Positions 9,585 to 18,681 of a stretch of DNA of 64,000 nucleotides are shown in pieces. The notes below the pieces were generated by a model. That model was not told the origin of the DNA. It worked only from the letters and a program-made list of their open reading frames with translations, and made no database searches. Source of the stretch: Pseudomonas sp. Marseille-Q3773 (GTDB taxonomy: Bacteria > Pseudomonadota > Gammaproteobacteria > Pseudomonadales > Pseudomonadaceae); contig NZ_OU745390.1 in NCBI RefSeq assembly GCF_916618955.1, forward strand, positions 4,216,001 through 4,280,000, given 5' to 3'. Within the stretch, counting starts at the first letter, position 1. Each line of letters begins with the position of its first letter. The translations under genes were made by a program, and so were the position numbers.

Positions 9585-9809
9585 TCAGTGTGCCTTAGCC
9601 CGATCGCGCAGGGCCTGGGCCTCGCGGCAGATCTGCCGGCGCCGCTCGTCATCGGCCGAGCGCCATTCGCGAATGTGCTCTACATGCCGGTGGCAGCCGG
9701 TGCAGATACGCTGCTCGTCCAGCCGGCACACGCTGATGCACGGCGACGGCACGGCAGGGCTGACGTTGCTGTAGAGCGGCCTGGGCGGCCGGGCCGGGGC
9801 ACTGCTCAT
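9585..9809 (-). CDS. DUF1289 small cysteine-motif protein
   Basis: A 74-residue DUF1289 protein. The family hallmark is present: SPCISVC (two Cys three apart), ICTGCHR (two Cys two apart), then HIREW. Four invariant cysteines suggest a bound metal or cluster, but this has not been shown to my knowledge. The ATG begins one base after the TGA of cyaY (TGA-C-ATG), so its translation is probably coupled to frataxin. The conserved coupling makes a role in iron-sulfur metabolism a reasonable hypothesis only. Confidence 0.88.
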   Translation of the reverse strand: MSSAPARPPRPLYSNVSPAVPSPCISVCRLDEQRICTGCHRHVEHIREWRSADDERRRQICREAQALRDRAKAH

Positions 9810-9810
9810 G

Positions 9811-10143
9811 TCAGATCTCGTCGAAGTCCAGCTTTTCGCCGGCCCGTTCCCAGACGATGCGTTCGAGCATTTCGCCGAGCAACTCCTCGCTCTTCTCGCA
9901 CACCCACTTGCCGCTGTCCTCGTCGTAGTCGAAGTGGAACCCACCGGAACGGTCCGCCAGCCACAGCTGGCGCAGCGGCTCCTGGCGGCTGAAGATCAGC
10001 GTGCTGCCGTTGTCGAACTTGATGGTCAGGACACCCGCCGAGTTTTCCATGTCCAGGTCCAGGCCGCTCTCGTCGAACAGGTCTTCCAGGGCCTGTTGGG
10101 TAGCGTCGACCAGATCATGGAAACGCGCTTCACTCAAACTCAT
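9811..10143 (-). CDS. cyaY: Frataxin-like iron-sulfur assembly protein CyaY
   Basis: CyaY (110 residues) is bacterial frataxin, an iron-binding modulator of IscS-dependent iron-sulfur cluster assembly. The acidic first helix (EARFHDLVDATQQALEDLFDESG) and the beta-sheet motif GVLTIKFDNGSTLIFSRQEPLRQLWLA match the family, and length is typical. It is the first gene of a two-gene unit with the DUF1289 gene, and is divergent from lptM across about 250 bases, the usual pseudomonad arrangement. Confidence 0.95.
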   Translation of the reverse strand: MSLSEARFHDLVDATQQALEDLFDESGLDLDMENSAGVLTIKFDNGSTLIFSRQEPLRQLWLADRSGGFHFDYDEDSGKWVCEKSEELLGEMLERIVWERAGEKLDFDEI

Positions 10144-10352
10144 TACCGGAACCTCGAAATTGGCTGCGTTACTGGCATGCCAGGCAAGATACGGGCGCTT
10201 GCCGCCGAATGCAAAGTTTTAGCCATGGCCTGCAGCGGCACGAACCCGAAGCCAGCGCAGTGCCCGTGGGATCGGGAAAGGGCCGCTGCACGCGCCAAGA
10301 ATAGCCCGCCCGGCGGGCCTGCCCTTGCATAGGCAAGCCGTCGGTCGCTCGG

Positions 10353-10358
10353 TATACT
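10353..10358 (+). promoter_or_regulatory. Possible -10 element upstream of lptM-lysA
   Basis: TATACT sits 37 bases upstream of the lptM start in the cyaY/lptM divergent region. A well-spaced -35 is not obvious (TTGCAT at 10325 is 22 bases away), so this is a tentative -10 call. Confidence 0.3.
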
Positions 10359-10394
10359 CGGGCGCAATACTGCAAATTTCTAAGGATTTCACCC

Positions 10395-10619
10395 ATGAAG
10401 CGCCTGATTTCCTCCTTCGCGGCGCTGGTCGCTGTTGCCTGCCTCGTTTCGGCCTGCGGCCAGAAAGGTCCGCTGTACCTGCCTGAAGACGGCGATAACG
10501 GCAAAGCGCACAAGTCGCACCAGCACTCGCCAAAAGCCAAGCCGGCCCCGACGTCGGAACAGCAGCCGGAACAGCAGCCCGAGCTGCAGTCCGAGCCCGA
10601 GCAGTCGCCAGCGCAGTAA
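10395..10619 (+). CDS. lptM: LptM-family small lipoprotein
   Basis: A 74-residue lipoprotein of the LptM (YifL, formerly LppL in Pseudomonas) family. The signal peptide MKRLISSFAALVAVACLVSA ends in a lipobox with the lipidated cysteine at C21, followed by GQKGPLYLPED, the family's conserved block. In E. coli LptM helps the LptDE translocon mature. The C-terminal tail is rich in Gln/Pro/Glu and poorly conserved. It leads the lysA-dapF-DUF484-xerC-HAD operon, ten bases before lysA. Confidence 0.9.
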   Translation: MKRLISSFAALVAVACLVSACGQKGPLYLPEDGDNGKAHKSHQHSPKAKPAPTSEQQPEQQPELQSEPEQSPAQ

Positions 10620-10628
10620 GGAAACCAG

Positions 10629-11876
10629 ATGAACGCTTTCAACTACCGCGACGGCGAGCTGTTCGCGGAGGGCGTGGGCCTGTCGGCCATCGCCGAACGT
10701 TACGGCACCCCTACCTACGTGTATTCGCGCGCCCACATCGAGGCCCAGTACCGTAGCTACACCGACGCCCTGCGAGGCACCGAGCACCTGGTATGCTTCG
10801 CGGTCAAGGCCAACTCCAACCTGGGTGTGCTGAACGTGCTGGCGCGCCTGGGCGCCGGTTTCGATATCGTCTCCGGCGGCGAGCTGGAGCGTGTGCTGGC
10901 CGCTGGCGGCCGCGCCGACCGCGTGGTGTTCTCCGGTGTCGGCAAAACCCGCGAGGACATGCGCCGTGCCCTGGAAGTCGGCGTGCACTGCTTCAACGTC
11001 GAATCCACCGACGAGCTGGAACGCCTGCAAATGGTGGCCGCCGAAATGGGCAAGGTCGCCCCGGTCTCGCTGCGGGTCAACCCGGACGTCGACGCCGGCA
11101 CTCACCCGTACATCTCCACGGGCCTGAAGGAAAACAAGTTCGGCATCGCCATCGCCGACGCCGAGGCCATCTATGTGCGCGCCGCGCAGCTGCCGAACCT
11201 GGAAGTGGTCGGGGTCGACTGCCACATCGGTTCGCAGCTGACCAGCGTCGAGCCTTTCCTCGACGCCCTCGACCGCCTGCTGGTGCTGGTCGACCGCCTG
11301 GCCGAATGCGGTATCCACCTGCGCCACCTGGACCTTGGCGGCGGTGTCGGTGTGCGCTATCGCGATGAACAGCCACCCCTGCTGGCCGACTACATCAAGG
11401 CCATCCGCGAGCGCATCGGCGACCGCGACCTGGCCCTGGTGTTCGAGCCAGGTCGCTACATCGTGGCCAATGCCGGCGTGCTGCTGACCCGCGTGGAATA
11501 CCTCAAGCACACCGAACACAAGGACTTCGCCATCGTCGATGCGGCAATGAACGACCTGATCCGCCCGGCCCTGTACCAGGCCTGGATGGGCGTCAGCGCG
11601 GTCACCCCGCGCGAGGGTGAAGGCCGTGCCTACGATTTGGTCGGGCCGATCTGCGAGACCGGTGACTTCCTTGCCAAGGACCGTGTGCTGAACCTGGCCG
11701 AAGGTGATCTGCTGGCTGTTCAGTCTGCGGGCGCCTATGGTTTTGTCATGAGCTCCAACTACAACACCCGCGGCCGTTGCGCTGAAATCCTGGTCGACGG
11801 CGACCAGGCCTTCGAAGTTCGCCGCCGCGAGACCATTGCCGAATTGTACGCTGGCGAAAGCCTGCTGCCGGAGTAA
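10629..11876 (+). CDS. lysA: Diaminopimelate decarboxylase
   Basis: LysA (415 residues) is the PLP enzyme that decarboxylates meso-diaminopimelate to L-lysine, the last step of lysine synthesis. It is a fold-type III alanine-racemase-like barrel; the PLP lysine is K60 in CFAVKANSN. Other conserved blocks are [22 protein letters not shown], the glycine-rich [22 protein letters not shown] and the C-terminal [11 protein letters not shown] and SAGAYGF. It precedes dapF, the enzyme that makes its substrate, by four bases, so the end of the pathway is co-transcribed. Confidence 0.96.
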   Translation: MNAFNYRDGELFAEGVGLSAIAERYGTPTYVYSRAHIEAQYRSYTDALRGTEHLVCFAVKANSNLGVLNVLARLGAGFDIVSGGELERVLAAGGRADRVVFSGVGKTREDMRRALEVGVHCFNVESTDELERLQMVAAEMGKVAPVSLRVNPDVDAGTHPYISTGLKENKFGIAIADAEAIYVRAAQLPNLEVVGVDCHIGSQLTSVEPFLDALDRLLVLVDRLAECGIHLRHLDLGGGVGVRYRDEQPPLLADYIKAIRERIGDRDLALVFEPGRYIVANAGVLLTRVEYLKHTEHKDFAIVDAAMNDLIRPALYQAWMGVSAVTPREGEGRAYDLVGPICETGDFLAKDRVLNLAEGDLLAVQSAGAYGFVMSSNYNTRGRCAEILVDGDQAFEVRRRETIAELYAGESLLPE

Positions 11877-11880
11877 GCCC

Positions 11881-12711
11881 ATGCTGCTGCGTTTTACCAA
11901 GATGCATGGGCTGGGCAACGACTTCATGGTCCTCGACCTGGTCAGCCAGCACGCGCACATCCAGCCCAAGCACGCCAAACAATGGGGCGACCGCCACACC
12001 GGCATCGGTTTCGACCAGCTGCTGATCGTCGAGGCGCCGAACAATCCGGAAGTGGACTTCCGCTACCGCATCTTCAATGCCGACGGCTCCGAGGTCGAGC
12101 AATGCGGCAACGGTGCGCGCTGCTTCGCCCGCTTCGTCCTGGACAAGCGCCTGACCGCGAAGAAGCGCATTCGCGTGGAAACCAAGAGCGGCATCATCGA
12201 ACTGGACGTGCAGAACGACGGCCAGGTCAGTGTCGACATGGGTCCGCCACGCTTCACCCCTGCGGACATTCCCTTCATCGCCGATGAGCAGGCGCTGAGC
12301 TACCCACTGGAAGTCGACGGCCAGGTGTATCCGATTGCCGCCCTGTCCATGGGTAACCCGCATGCCGTGCTGCGGGTCGACGACGTGCGTAGTGCCCCTG
12401 TGCACCAGCTGGGGCCGAAAATCGAAAACCACCCACGCTTCCCGCAGCGAGTGAATGCCGGCTTCCTCCAGGTCGTCGACCGTCACCGCGCCAACCTGCG
12501 CGTGTGGGAACGCGGCGCGGGCGAAACCCAGGCCTGCGGCACCGGCGCCTGCGCCGCTGCCGTCGCGGCGATCAGCCAGGGTTGGATGGACTCCCCGGTG
12601 TCCCTCGACCTGCCCGGTGGCCGCCTGCACATCGAATGGGCCGGCCCCGGCAAGCCCGTGGTGATGACCGGCCCAGCCGTACGCGTCTACGAAGGACAGG
12701 TTCGTCTCTAA
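11881..12711 (+). CDS. dapF: Diaminopimelate epimerase
   Basis: DapF (276 residues) interconverts LL- and meso-diaminopimelate, feeding both lysine and peptidoglycan synthesis. The two catalytic cysteines are visible: C75 in [14 protein letters not shown] and C219 in [14 protein letters not shown]. The start [15 protein letters not shown] is chosen at 11881, four bases after the lysA stop; an in-frame ATG 45 bases upstream would lie inside lysA and lacks family similarity. The protein is PLP-independent and typical in length. Confidence 0.96.
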   Translation: MLLRFTKMHGLGNDFMVLDLVSQHAHIQPKHAKQWGDRHTGIGFDQLLIVEAPNNPEVDFRYRIFNADGSEVEQCGNGARCFARFVLDKRLTAKKRIRVETKSGIIELDVQNDGQVSVDMGPPRFTPADIPFIADEQALSYPLEVDGQVYPIAALSMGNPHAVLRVDDVRSAPVHQLGPKIENHPRFPQRVNAGFLQVVDRHRANLRVWERGAGETQACGTGACAAAVAAISQGWMDSPVSLDLPGGRLHIEWAGPGKPVVMTGPAVRVYEGQVRL

Positions 12712-12724
12712 GCGAGTAACCGCC

Positions 12725-13435
12725 ATGACCGATCAGCCCAAGGTTGTACCCAAGCAGTCCGCCGAGCTCGATGCCGATGCGGTTGTCGCCTACCTGCGCG
12801 CCCACCCTACTTTCTTCGCCGAGCACGACGAACTGCTGGTCGAACAGCGCATCCCGCACCAACGCGGCGACAGCGTGTCGCTGGTCGAGCGCCAGCTCAA
12901 GCTGCTGCGCGACCGCAACATCGAAATGCGCCACCGCCTGTCACAACTGATGGATGTGGCCCGTGACAATGACCGGCTGTTCGACAAGACCCGTAGGCTG
13001 ATCCTCGACCTGCTCGATGCCGGCAGCCTGGAGGAAGTGGTCATGGCAGTCGAAGACAGCCTGCGCCAGGAATTCCAGGTGCCCTTCGTCAGCCTGATCC
13101 TGTTCGGCGAGAACGTTGCGCCGGTCGGGCGCTGGGTCAGCAATGCCGAAGCGCAGCAGGCCATCGGCGCCCTGCTGGGCGGCGGCAAGACCGTCAGCGG
13201 CAACCTGCGCGAGCACGAGCTGGCCTTCCTGTTCGGCGAAGAACAGCGCCGGGAAGTAGGCTCCAGCGCCGTGGCTGCCCTGGAGTATCAAGGCCTGCAC
13301 GGGGTGCTGGCGATCGGCAGCCGCGACCCGCAGCACTACAAGAGCAGCGTCGGCACCCTGTTCCTCGGCTATATCGCCGAAGTACTTGGCCGCGTTGTAC
13401 CGCGCGTTACCCAGACCCTGCGCCCGGTGCGCTGA
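12725..13435 (+). CDS. DUF484 family protein
   Basis: A 236-residue DUF484 protein, a family regularly placed between dapF and xerC in gamma-proteobacteria. The N-terminal part has [19 protein letters not shown] and [15 protein letters not shown] with predicted coiled-coil, and the C-terminal half looks like a GAF-type domain. Function is unknown. The stop TGA overlaps the xerC ATG by one base (TGATG), indicating translational coupling with the recombinase. Confidence 0.9.
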   Translation: MTDQPKVVPKQSAELDADAVVAYLRAHPTFFAEHDELLVEQRIPHQRGDSVSLVERQLKLLRDRNIEMRHRLSQLMDVARDNDRLFDKTRRLILDLLDAGSLEEVVMAVEDSLRQEFQVPFVSLILFGENVAPVGRWVSNAEAQQAIGALLGGGKTVSGNLREHELAFLFGEEQRREVGSSAVAALEYQGLHGVLAIGSRDPQHYKSSVGTLFLGYIAEVLGRVVPRVTQTLRPVR

Positions 13436-14334
13436 TGGAACGCCAGCTGGAGGCTTATTGCGCACACCTGCGCAACGAGCGCCAGGTTTCCGAACATACC
13501 CTGCTGGGCTACCGCCGTGACCTGGACAAGGTTGTCGCCTACTGCAAGGAACATGGCATTGCCGGCTGGCAGGCGCTGCAGATTCAGCAACTGCGCCAGC
13601 TGATCGCCCGCCAGCACCATCAGGGCCAGTCCTCGCGCAGCCTGGCGCGGCTGTTGTCGGCGGTGCGCGGCCTGTACCGCTATCTCAACCGCGAAGGCCT
13701 GTGCCAGCATGACCCGGCCAGCGGCCTGAGCGCGCCCAAGGGCGAACGCCGGTTGCCCAAGGTCCTGGACACCGACCGCGCCCTGCAGCTACTGGATGGA
13801 GGCGTCGACGACGATTTCATCGCTCGCCGTGACCAGGCCATGCTCGAACTGTTCTATTCATCGGGCCTGCGCCTGTCTGAGCTGACCAACCTCGACCTCG
13901 ATCACCTCGACCTCGCTGCCGGCCTGGTGCAGGTGCTGGGCAAGGGCAGCAAGACGCGCGTATTGCCAGTAGGTCGCAAGGCCCGCGAAGCGCTGCAGGC
14001 CTGGTTCCGCCTGCGCGGCATCGGTAACCCGCGCGACCGGGCGGTGTTCATTACCCGCCAGGGCAACCGCATCAGCCCAAGGGCGGTCCAGCAACGGGTG
14101 AAGGTGGCTGGCGAGCGCGAGCTGGGCCAGCACCTGCACCCGCACATGCTTCGCCATTCCTTCGCCAGCCATGTGCTGGAATCGTCCCAGGACCTGCGCG
14201 CAGTGCAGGAGATGCTCGGCCATGCCGACATCGGCACCACACAGATCTACACCCACCTGGACTTCCAGCACCTGGCCGCGGTGTACGACAGCGCCCACCC
14301 TCGGGCCAAACGCAGCAAAGGCACAGACTCATGA
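13435..14334 (+). CDS. xerC: Tyrosine recombinase XerC
   Basis: XerC (299 residues) acts with XerD at dif to resolve chromosome dimers. The catalytic set is complete: R146 in GLRLSEL, K170 in LGKGSK, H237-x-x-R240 in [10 protein letters not shown]263 in [10 protein letters not shown] and the nucleophile Y272 in IYTHLD. The N-terminal SAM-like core-binding domain occupies about 1-95. Start overlaps the DUF484 stop by one base, and its own stop overlaps the following HAD gene as ATGA, so it is embedded in a tightly coupled operon. Confidence 0.96.
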   Translation: MERQLEAYCAHLRNERQVSEHTLLGYRRDLDKVVAYCKEHGIAGWQALQIQQLRQLIARQHHQGQSSRSLARLLSAVRGLYRYLNREGLCQHDPASGLSAPKGERRLPKVLDTDRALQLLDGGVDDDFIARRDQAMLELFYSSGLRLSELTNLDLDHLDLAAGLVQVLGKGSKTRVLPVGRKAREALQAWFRLRGIGNPRDRAVFITRQGNRISPRAVQQRVKVAGERELGQHLHPHMLRHSFASHVLESSQDLRAVQEMLGHADIGTTQIYTHLDFQHLAAVYDSAHPRAKRSKGTDS

Positions 14335-15029
14335 GCATCAAGCTGATCACCTTCGACCTTGACGATACGCTGTGGGACACCGCGCCGGTGATTGCCAGCG
14401 CGGAAGTCGTGCTGCGCGACTGGCTCGAAGCCAATGCCCCGATCCTCGGTGGCGTTCCGGTGGAGCACCTGTTCGCCATTCGTGAGCGCCTGGTGCAGGC
14501 CGAACCCGGCCTGAAACACCGCATCAGCGCCCTGCGCCGACGGGTACTGTTCCATGCCCTGGAAGAAGTCGGCTACAGCGAAAAACATGCGCAGGAACTG
14601 GCCAACGAAGGCTTCGAAGTATTCCTGCATGCCCGCCACCAGGTCGAGATCTTCCCGGAGGTGCAGCCAGTGCTGGAGATCCTGCGCCACCACTACACCT
14701 TGGGCGTGGTCACCAACGGCAATGCCGACGTGAGCCGGCTGGGGCTGGCGGATTACTTCCGCTTCGCCCTGTGTGCCGAAGACCTCGGCATCGGCAAGCC
14801 TGACCCGGCGCCGTTCCTCGAAGCTCTGCGCCGTGGTGAAGTGGAAGCCAGTGCCGCCGTGCACATCGGCGATCACCCCGGCGACGACATCGCCGGCGCC
14901 CAGCGCGCCGGGCTGCGAGCGGTGTGGTTCAACCCGCAGGGCAAGGCCTGGGCGGGCGAACAGGCGCCGGATGCCGAGATCCAGCGCTTGTCGCAGCTAC
15001 CCGACGTGCTAGCGCGCTGGCGCTCATAA
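14331..15029 (+). CDS. HAD-family hydrolase (YigB-like)
   Basis: A 232-residue haloacid-dehalogenase superfamily phosphatase. Motif I is DLDDTLWD, with D9 and D11 as nucleophile and acid; motif II is VVTNGN; motif III/IV is GKPDPAPF and [13 protein letters not shown]. In E. coli the xerC neighbour YigB dephosphorylates FMN and related compounds, and the position here is the same, so an FMN phosphatase role is likely but not proven. ATG overlaps the xerC stop. Confidence 0.9.
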   Translation: MSIKLITFDLDDTLWDTAPVIASAEVVLRDWLEANAPILGGVPVEHLFAIRERLVQAEPGLKHRISALRRRVLFHALEEVGYSEKHAQELANEGFEVFLHARHQVEIFPEVQPVLEILRHHYTLGVVTNGNADVSRLGLADYFRFALCAEDLGIGKPDPAPFLEALRRGEVEASAAVHIGDHPGDDIAGAQRAGLRAVWFNPQGKAWAGEQAPDAEIQRLSQLPDVLARWRS

Positions 15030-15063
15030 GGGGCTGCCTAGGAATTTGCGGTGGTGCGTAGAA

Positions 15064-15087
15064 CGAGCGCCGCGCGGGCGGCGCTCG
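15064..15087. other. Perfect 10-bp hairpin downstream of the HAD gene
   Basis: CGAGCGCCGC and GCGGCGCTCG flank a four-base loop, giving a perfect ten-pair stem 35 bases after the HAD gene stop. No U-run follows, so it may be part of a processed 3' end rather than an intrinsic terminator. Confidence 0.5.
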
Positions 15088-15125
15088 ATCTTACTGGCAA
15101 TGAAATCTCTCGCCGAACAGACACA

Positions 15126-15154
15126 AAAAAGCCCGCAGCGACGGCGGGCTTTTT
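15126..15154. terminator. Bidirectional terminator between HAD gene and sutA
   Basis: AAAAAGCCCGC ... GCGGGCTTTTT forms an A/T-flanked hairpin usable in both directions: it ends the lysA-xerC operon transcript on the plus strand and sutA on the minus strand. Confidence 0.8.
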
Positions 15155-15167
15155 GACAATCAGCCAC

Positions 15168-15497
15168 TCAGATAGGGCGGCTGCCGTACTTGTTGTCCGG
15201 CTTTTTGGGTGGGTCGGCGACCACGTTGGCTTCGACCTCCTGAACCTTGCCGCCGCGAGCGAGGAACTCTTCCATGGCCTTGGCCAGAGCATCACGTTCC
15301 TTCTGCTTGGCTTCCATGCTCGGCATCTCGTCTACCGAGACAGCCGCCTTGGACTTGCCCTTGGCAGTGGGTGCCGGGCTGCTGTCATCATCGCCGGCAT
15401 CTTCGGCGACATCATCAGCCGCAGCTTCGAGGCCGTCATCAGCCTCGTCTTCGTCGCCTACTTCGAGGTCATCATTTTCCAGATCGTCGTCGCTCAT
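15168..15497 (-). CDS. sutA: RNA polymerase-binding regulator SutA
   Basis: A 109-residue highly acidic protein matching SutA, the Pseudomonas slow-growth transcription factor that binds RNA polymerase and supports rRNA and housekeeping transcription in starvation. The N-terminus is Asp/Glu-rich and probably disordered. A central helix (SMEAKQKERDALAKAMEEFL) follows, then the family tail GGKVQEVEANVV, KPDNKYGSRPI. The unusual composition is a property of the family rather than a sign of transfer. A 428-base region without genes lies upstream. Confidence 0.85.
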   Translation of the reverse strand: MSDDDLENDDLEVGDEDEADDGLEAAADDVAEDAGDDDSSPAPTAKGKSKAAVSVDEMPSMEAKQKERDALAKAMEEFLARGGKVQEVEANVVADPPKKPDNKYGSRPI

Positions 15498-15925
15498 GTT
15501 CTACCTCATGACTTGCGAAAAGCAGGTTAGTTATAGACCAGTGCAGCCGTAGACCGGCAGCCACCAGTGAAAATTCAACTGGCCGTGGTAAGGCCACTGC
15601 CCCAGGGTCGGCGCTCCTGATGGGAGGCGGCACCCAGCAGACCCTGCTCCTGGCAGGACCTGACAAATCCATAAGCCCCTGCTGGCCACTCGCTATTGGC
15701 AAGCCTAGCAAAGGCTGGCGAAGCGTGCGGACAACTGTCAAACACCCTTCGGCGCGCATTCTAGCGCGCCAGAAGAAAAAGCAAAGCACCCTGAACGCTC
15801 TACGTTTTGTAAGTTTTATGCCCACGTCGCAAACGTAGCGAATAAACCGTTTGCCGAGCGCGAAATGCTGAAAATCCGGCAAAAAAATGCCCGGCAAGCC
15901 GGGCAAGTTTTTTACCGCGCCGCGG
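15498..15925. other. 428-base intergenic region upstream of sutA
   Basis: This gap separates the ends of amtB and the start of sutA. Apart from the amtB terminator at its right end I see no convincing gene; the one open frame (15620-15838, plus) has no recognisable similarity and poor codon use. The AT-richer part (about 15770-15850) may hold the sutA promoter and a long 5' leader, but no consensus promoter stands out. Confidence 0.5.
15888..15905. terminator. Terminator downstream of amtB
   Basis: Stem TGCCCGG / CCGGGCA with a CAAG loop, flanked by seven A on the left and a T-run (GTTTTTT) on the right. On the minus strand it is followed by seven T, fitting the end of glnK-amtB. Confidence 0.8.
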
Positions 15926-17257
15926 TTACAGGTTGTAGCCGCGTTCGTTGTGCTGAGCCAGGTCGAGGCCGACCGACTCTTCTTCTTCGTTGACCCGCAG
16001 GCCCATAACCAGGTCCAGCACCTTGAGAATCACATAGGTGACGATGGCGGTGTAGAGCACGGTCAGGATCACGCCCTTGGCCTGGATCCAGACCTGCATG
16101 CCGATGTCGGTCACGGTACCGAAGCCACCCAGTGCCGGAGCCGCGAACACACCGGTGAGGATAGCGCCGACGATACCGCCGATGCCGTGCACGCCGAAGG
16201 CATCCAGCGAGTCGTCATAGCCCAGCTTGCGTTTCAGGCTGGTGGCGCAGAAGTAGCAGATCACACCGGCGGCCAGCCCGATCACCAGGGCGCCCATCGG
16301 GCCGACGGTACCGGCAGCCGGGGTAATCGCGACCAGGCCGGCGACCACGCCCGAGGCGATACCCAGCGCACTCGGTTTACCGTGGCCAACCCACTCGGCG
16401 AACATCCAGCTCAGTGCAGCGGCGGCAGTCGCGATCTGGGTCACCAGCATGGCCATGCCCGCAGTACCGTTGGCGGCAGCGGCCGAACCCGCGTTGAAGC
16501 CGAACCAGCCGACCCACAGCATGGCCGCGCCGACCAGGGTGTAGCCGAGGTTGTGCGGAGCCATCGGGGTGGTCGGGTAGCCCTTGCGCTTGCCCAGCAC
16601 CAGGCAGCAGACCAGGCCAGCGACACCAGCATTGATGTGCACCACGGTGCCGCCAGCGAAGTCCAGTACGCCCCAGTCCCACATCAGCGCACCGTCACCG
16701 CTCCAGACCATGTGGGCGATCGGCGCGTAGACCAGGGTGAACCAGATGCCCATGAACACCAGCATCGCGGAGAACTTCATGCGCTCGGCGAAGGCCCCGA
16801 CGATCAGCGCCGGGGTGATGATGGCGAAAGTCATCTGGAAAGTGATGAACACTGCCTCGGGGAACAGCGCGGTGGCCGAGGTCAGGTTCCCGGGCGTGAC
16901 GCCGCTGAGGAACGCCTTGGAGAAGCCACCGACGAAGGAATTGAAGTTGAGCACGCCCTTTTCCATACCGGTGGTATCGAAGGCCATGCTGTAGCCGTAG
17001 ACGACCCACAGAATGCTCATCAGGCCAGTGATTGCAAAGCACTGCATCATCACCGACAGCACGTTCTTGGAACGCACCATGCCACCATAGAACAGGGCCA
17101 GGCCTGGAATGGTCATGAACAGCACCAGCGCCGTTGCGGTCAGCATCCAGGCGGTGTCGCCGGAGTTCAGCGCTGGGGCAGCTTCCTCAGCCAGGGCGAG
17201 CCCGGGCATTACGAGGGACAATAGGGCTCCTAGCCCTGCGATCTTACGCAGAGTCAT
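15926..17257 (-). CDS. amtB: Ammonium transporter AmtB
   Basis: AmtB (443 residues) conducts ammonium across the inner membrane and is blocked by GlnK. A cleavable signal peptide (about residues 1-23, ending ALA-EE) is followed by eleven membrane helices. Family blocks seen include GLALFYGGMVRSKN, DFAGGTVVHINAG with the conserved pore histidine, and GWFGFNAGSA. The gene follows glnK by 47 bases on the same strand, the classic nitrogen-regulated pair, probably driven by the sigma-54 promoter upstream of glnK. Confidence 0.96.
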   Translation of the reverse strand: MTLRKIAGLGALLSLVMPGLALAEEAAPALNSGDTAWMLTATALVLFMTIPGLALFYGGMVRSKNVLSVMMQCFAITGLMSILWVVYGYSMAFDTTGMEKGVLNFNSFVGGFSKAFLSGVTPGNLTSATALFPEAVFITFQMTFAIITPALIVGAFAERMKFSAMLVFMGIWFTLVYAPIAHMVWSGDGALMWDWGVLDFAGGTVVHINAGVAGLVCCLVLGKRKGYPTTPMAPHNLGYTLVGAAMLWVGWFGFNAGSAAAANGTAGMAMLVTQIATAAAALSWMFAEWVGHGKPSALGIASGVVAGLVAITPAAGTVGPMGALVIGLAAGVICYFCATSLKRKLGYDDSLDAFGVHGIGGIVGAILTGVFAAPALGGFGTVTDIGMQVWIQAKGVILTVLYTAIVTYVILKVLDLVMGLRVNEEEESVGLDLAQHNERGYNL

Positions 17258-17304
17258 GTTGTTTTCTCCTGGGGCGTTGGGTTTGGTGAGGCTTTTTTTG
17301 CTGC

Positions 17305-17847
<543 letters not shown>

Positions 17848-17880
17848 TTATGTCAGTGGGACGTGATTGGCCAGTCGCCA

Positions 17881-17908
17881 GCACGGGAAACATGCACAAA
17901 TTCGGTGC
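17881..17908. promoter_or_regulatory. Putative NtrC enhancer sites upstream of glnK
   Basis: GCACAAATTCGGTGC (17894-17908) fits the NtrC dyad GCAC-N7-GTGC exactly. An overlapping imperfect copy, GCAC-N7-ATGC, spans 17881-17895. They lie about 65-90 bases upstream of the -24 element, a normal enhancer distance. Confidence 0.55.
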
Positions 17909-18038
17909 GCGGCAGCGCGGCGTATTGCTCGAAAAATGTGCAACGCGTTCCTGTGGAAGCGACCACCGCGCACTCAAAGACGAGGTTTGTGCGTGCTACA
18001 CTGCCGGCCATTTCCAAGTACCAGTGGACAGCCGAACC

Positions 18039-18305
18039 ATGCTCGCGCCCAAAGCCCTTCTCGACGCCCTGAGCGACCAGGCCTCGCGCCTGTTCAGCAG
18101 CGATACCGCCCAGCCCCGTGCCGAACTGGAAAGCCAGTTCAAGGTGCTGATGCAGGGTGCCTTCAGCAAGCTGGACCTGGTCAGCCGCGATGAATTCGAC
18201 AGCCAGATGGTCGTACTGGCGCGCACCCGTGCCCGCCTCGAAGCCTTGGAGCAACAAGTAGCCGAGCTGGAAGCGCGGCTGAACCCGACATCACAGGACA
18301 AGTGA
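18039..18305 (+). CDS. ubiK: Ubiquinone biosynthesis accessory factor UbiK
   Basis: An 88-residue protein of the YqiC/UbiK (BMFP) family. It begins MLAPKALLDALSDQASRLF, has a central SQFKVLMQGAFSKLDLVSRDEFD and ends in a coiled-coil (RARLEALEQQVAELEARLN). UbiK trimerises, binds lipids and supports aerobic ubiquinone synthesis with UbiJ in E. coli. The start is set at the family methionine; an upstream extension is unsupported. The next gene's ATG follows the stop directly, so the two are probably co-translated. Confidence 0.88.
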   Translation: MLAPKALLDALSDQASRLFSSDTAQPRAELESQFKVLMQGAFSKLDLVSRDEFDSQMVVLARTRARLEALEQQVAELEARLNPTSQDK

Positions 18306-18659
18306 ATGCAGCCCTCCGATGCCTACCCGGTATTGCTGTTCTCCTACGGCACCTTGCAGGACAAGGCCGTACAACTGGCCAATTTCGGCCGTGAGCTGAC
18401 CGGCCAGGCCGACCGCATGCCTGGCTACCGCCAGGACTGGGTCGAGATAACCGACCCGGCCGTGTTGGCGACCAGCGGCAAGACCCACCACCCCATCGTC
18501 TCCCCCAGCAGCCAGGCCGACGACAGCGTGGCCGGCATGGTCTTCCAGATCAGCGAAGAAGAGCTGGCGGCGGCTGACCGCTATGAAGTCGCCGACTACA
18601 AGCGCATCGCCGTCACCCTCGCGTCAGGGCTGACGGCCTGGGTCTATGTGGGCGCCTGA
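18306..18659 (+). CDS. Gamma-glutamylcyclotransferase-like protein (YtfP/GGCT family)
   Basis: A 117-residue member of the gamma-glutamylcyclotransferase (AIG2/YtfP) family. The signature LLFSYGTLQD is near the N-terminus, and the catalytic-type acidic residue falls in the DRYEVADYKRI region. It is short enough to be only the core domain. Substrate is unknown: gamma-glutamyl amines or peptides are typical of the family. The ATG abuts the ubiK stop with no spacer, and the following gene is convergent 22 bases away. Confidence 0.82.
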   Translation: MQPSDAYPVLLFSYGTLQDKAVQLANFGRELTGQADRMPGYRQDWVEITDPAVLATSGKTHHPIVSPSSQADDSVAGMVFQISEEELAAADRYEVADYKRIAVTLASGLTAWVYVGA

Positions 18660-18681
18660 ATCCTCCAGGCCGCTTCCACAC

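Noticed and set aside
15620..15838. A 72-codon frame upstream of sutA
   Set aside because: No start signal, no similarity, and composition unlike neighbouring genes.
15887..17224. A 445-codon plus-strand frame across amtB
   Set aside because: Antisense to a well-conserved transporter and rich in His/Gly/Gln; no domain seen.
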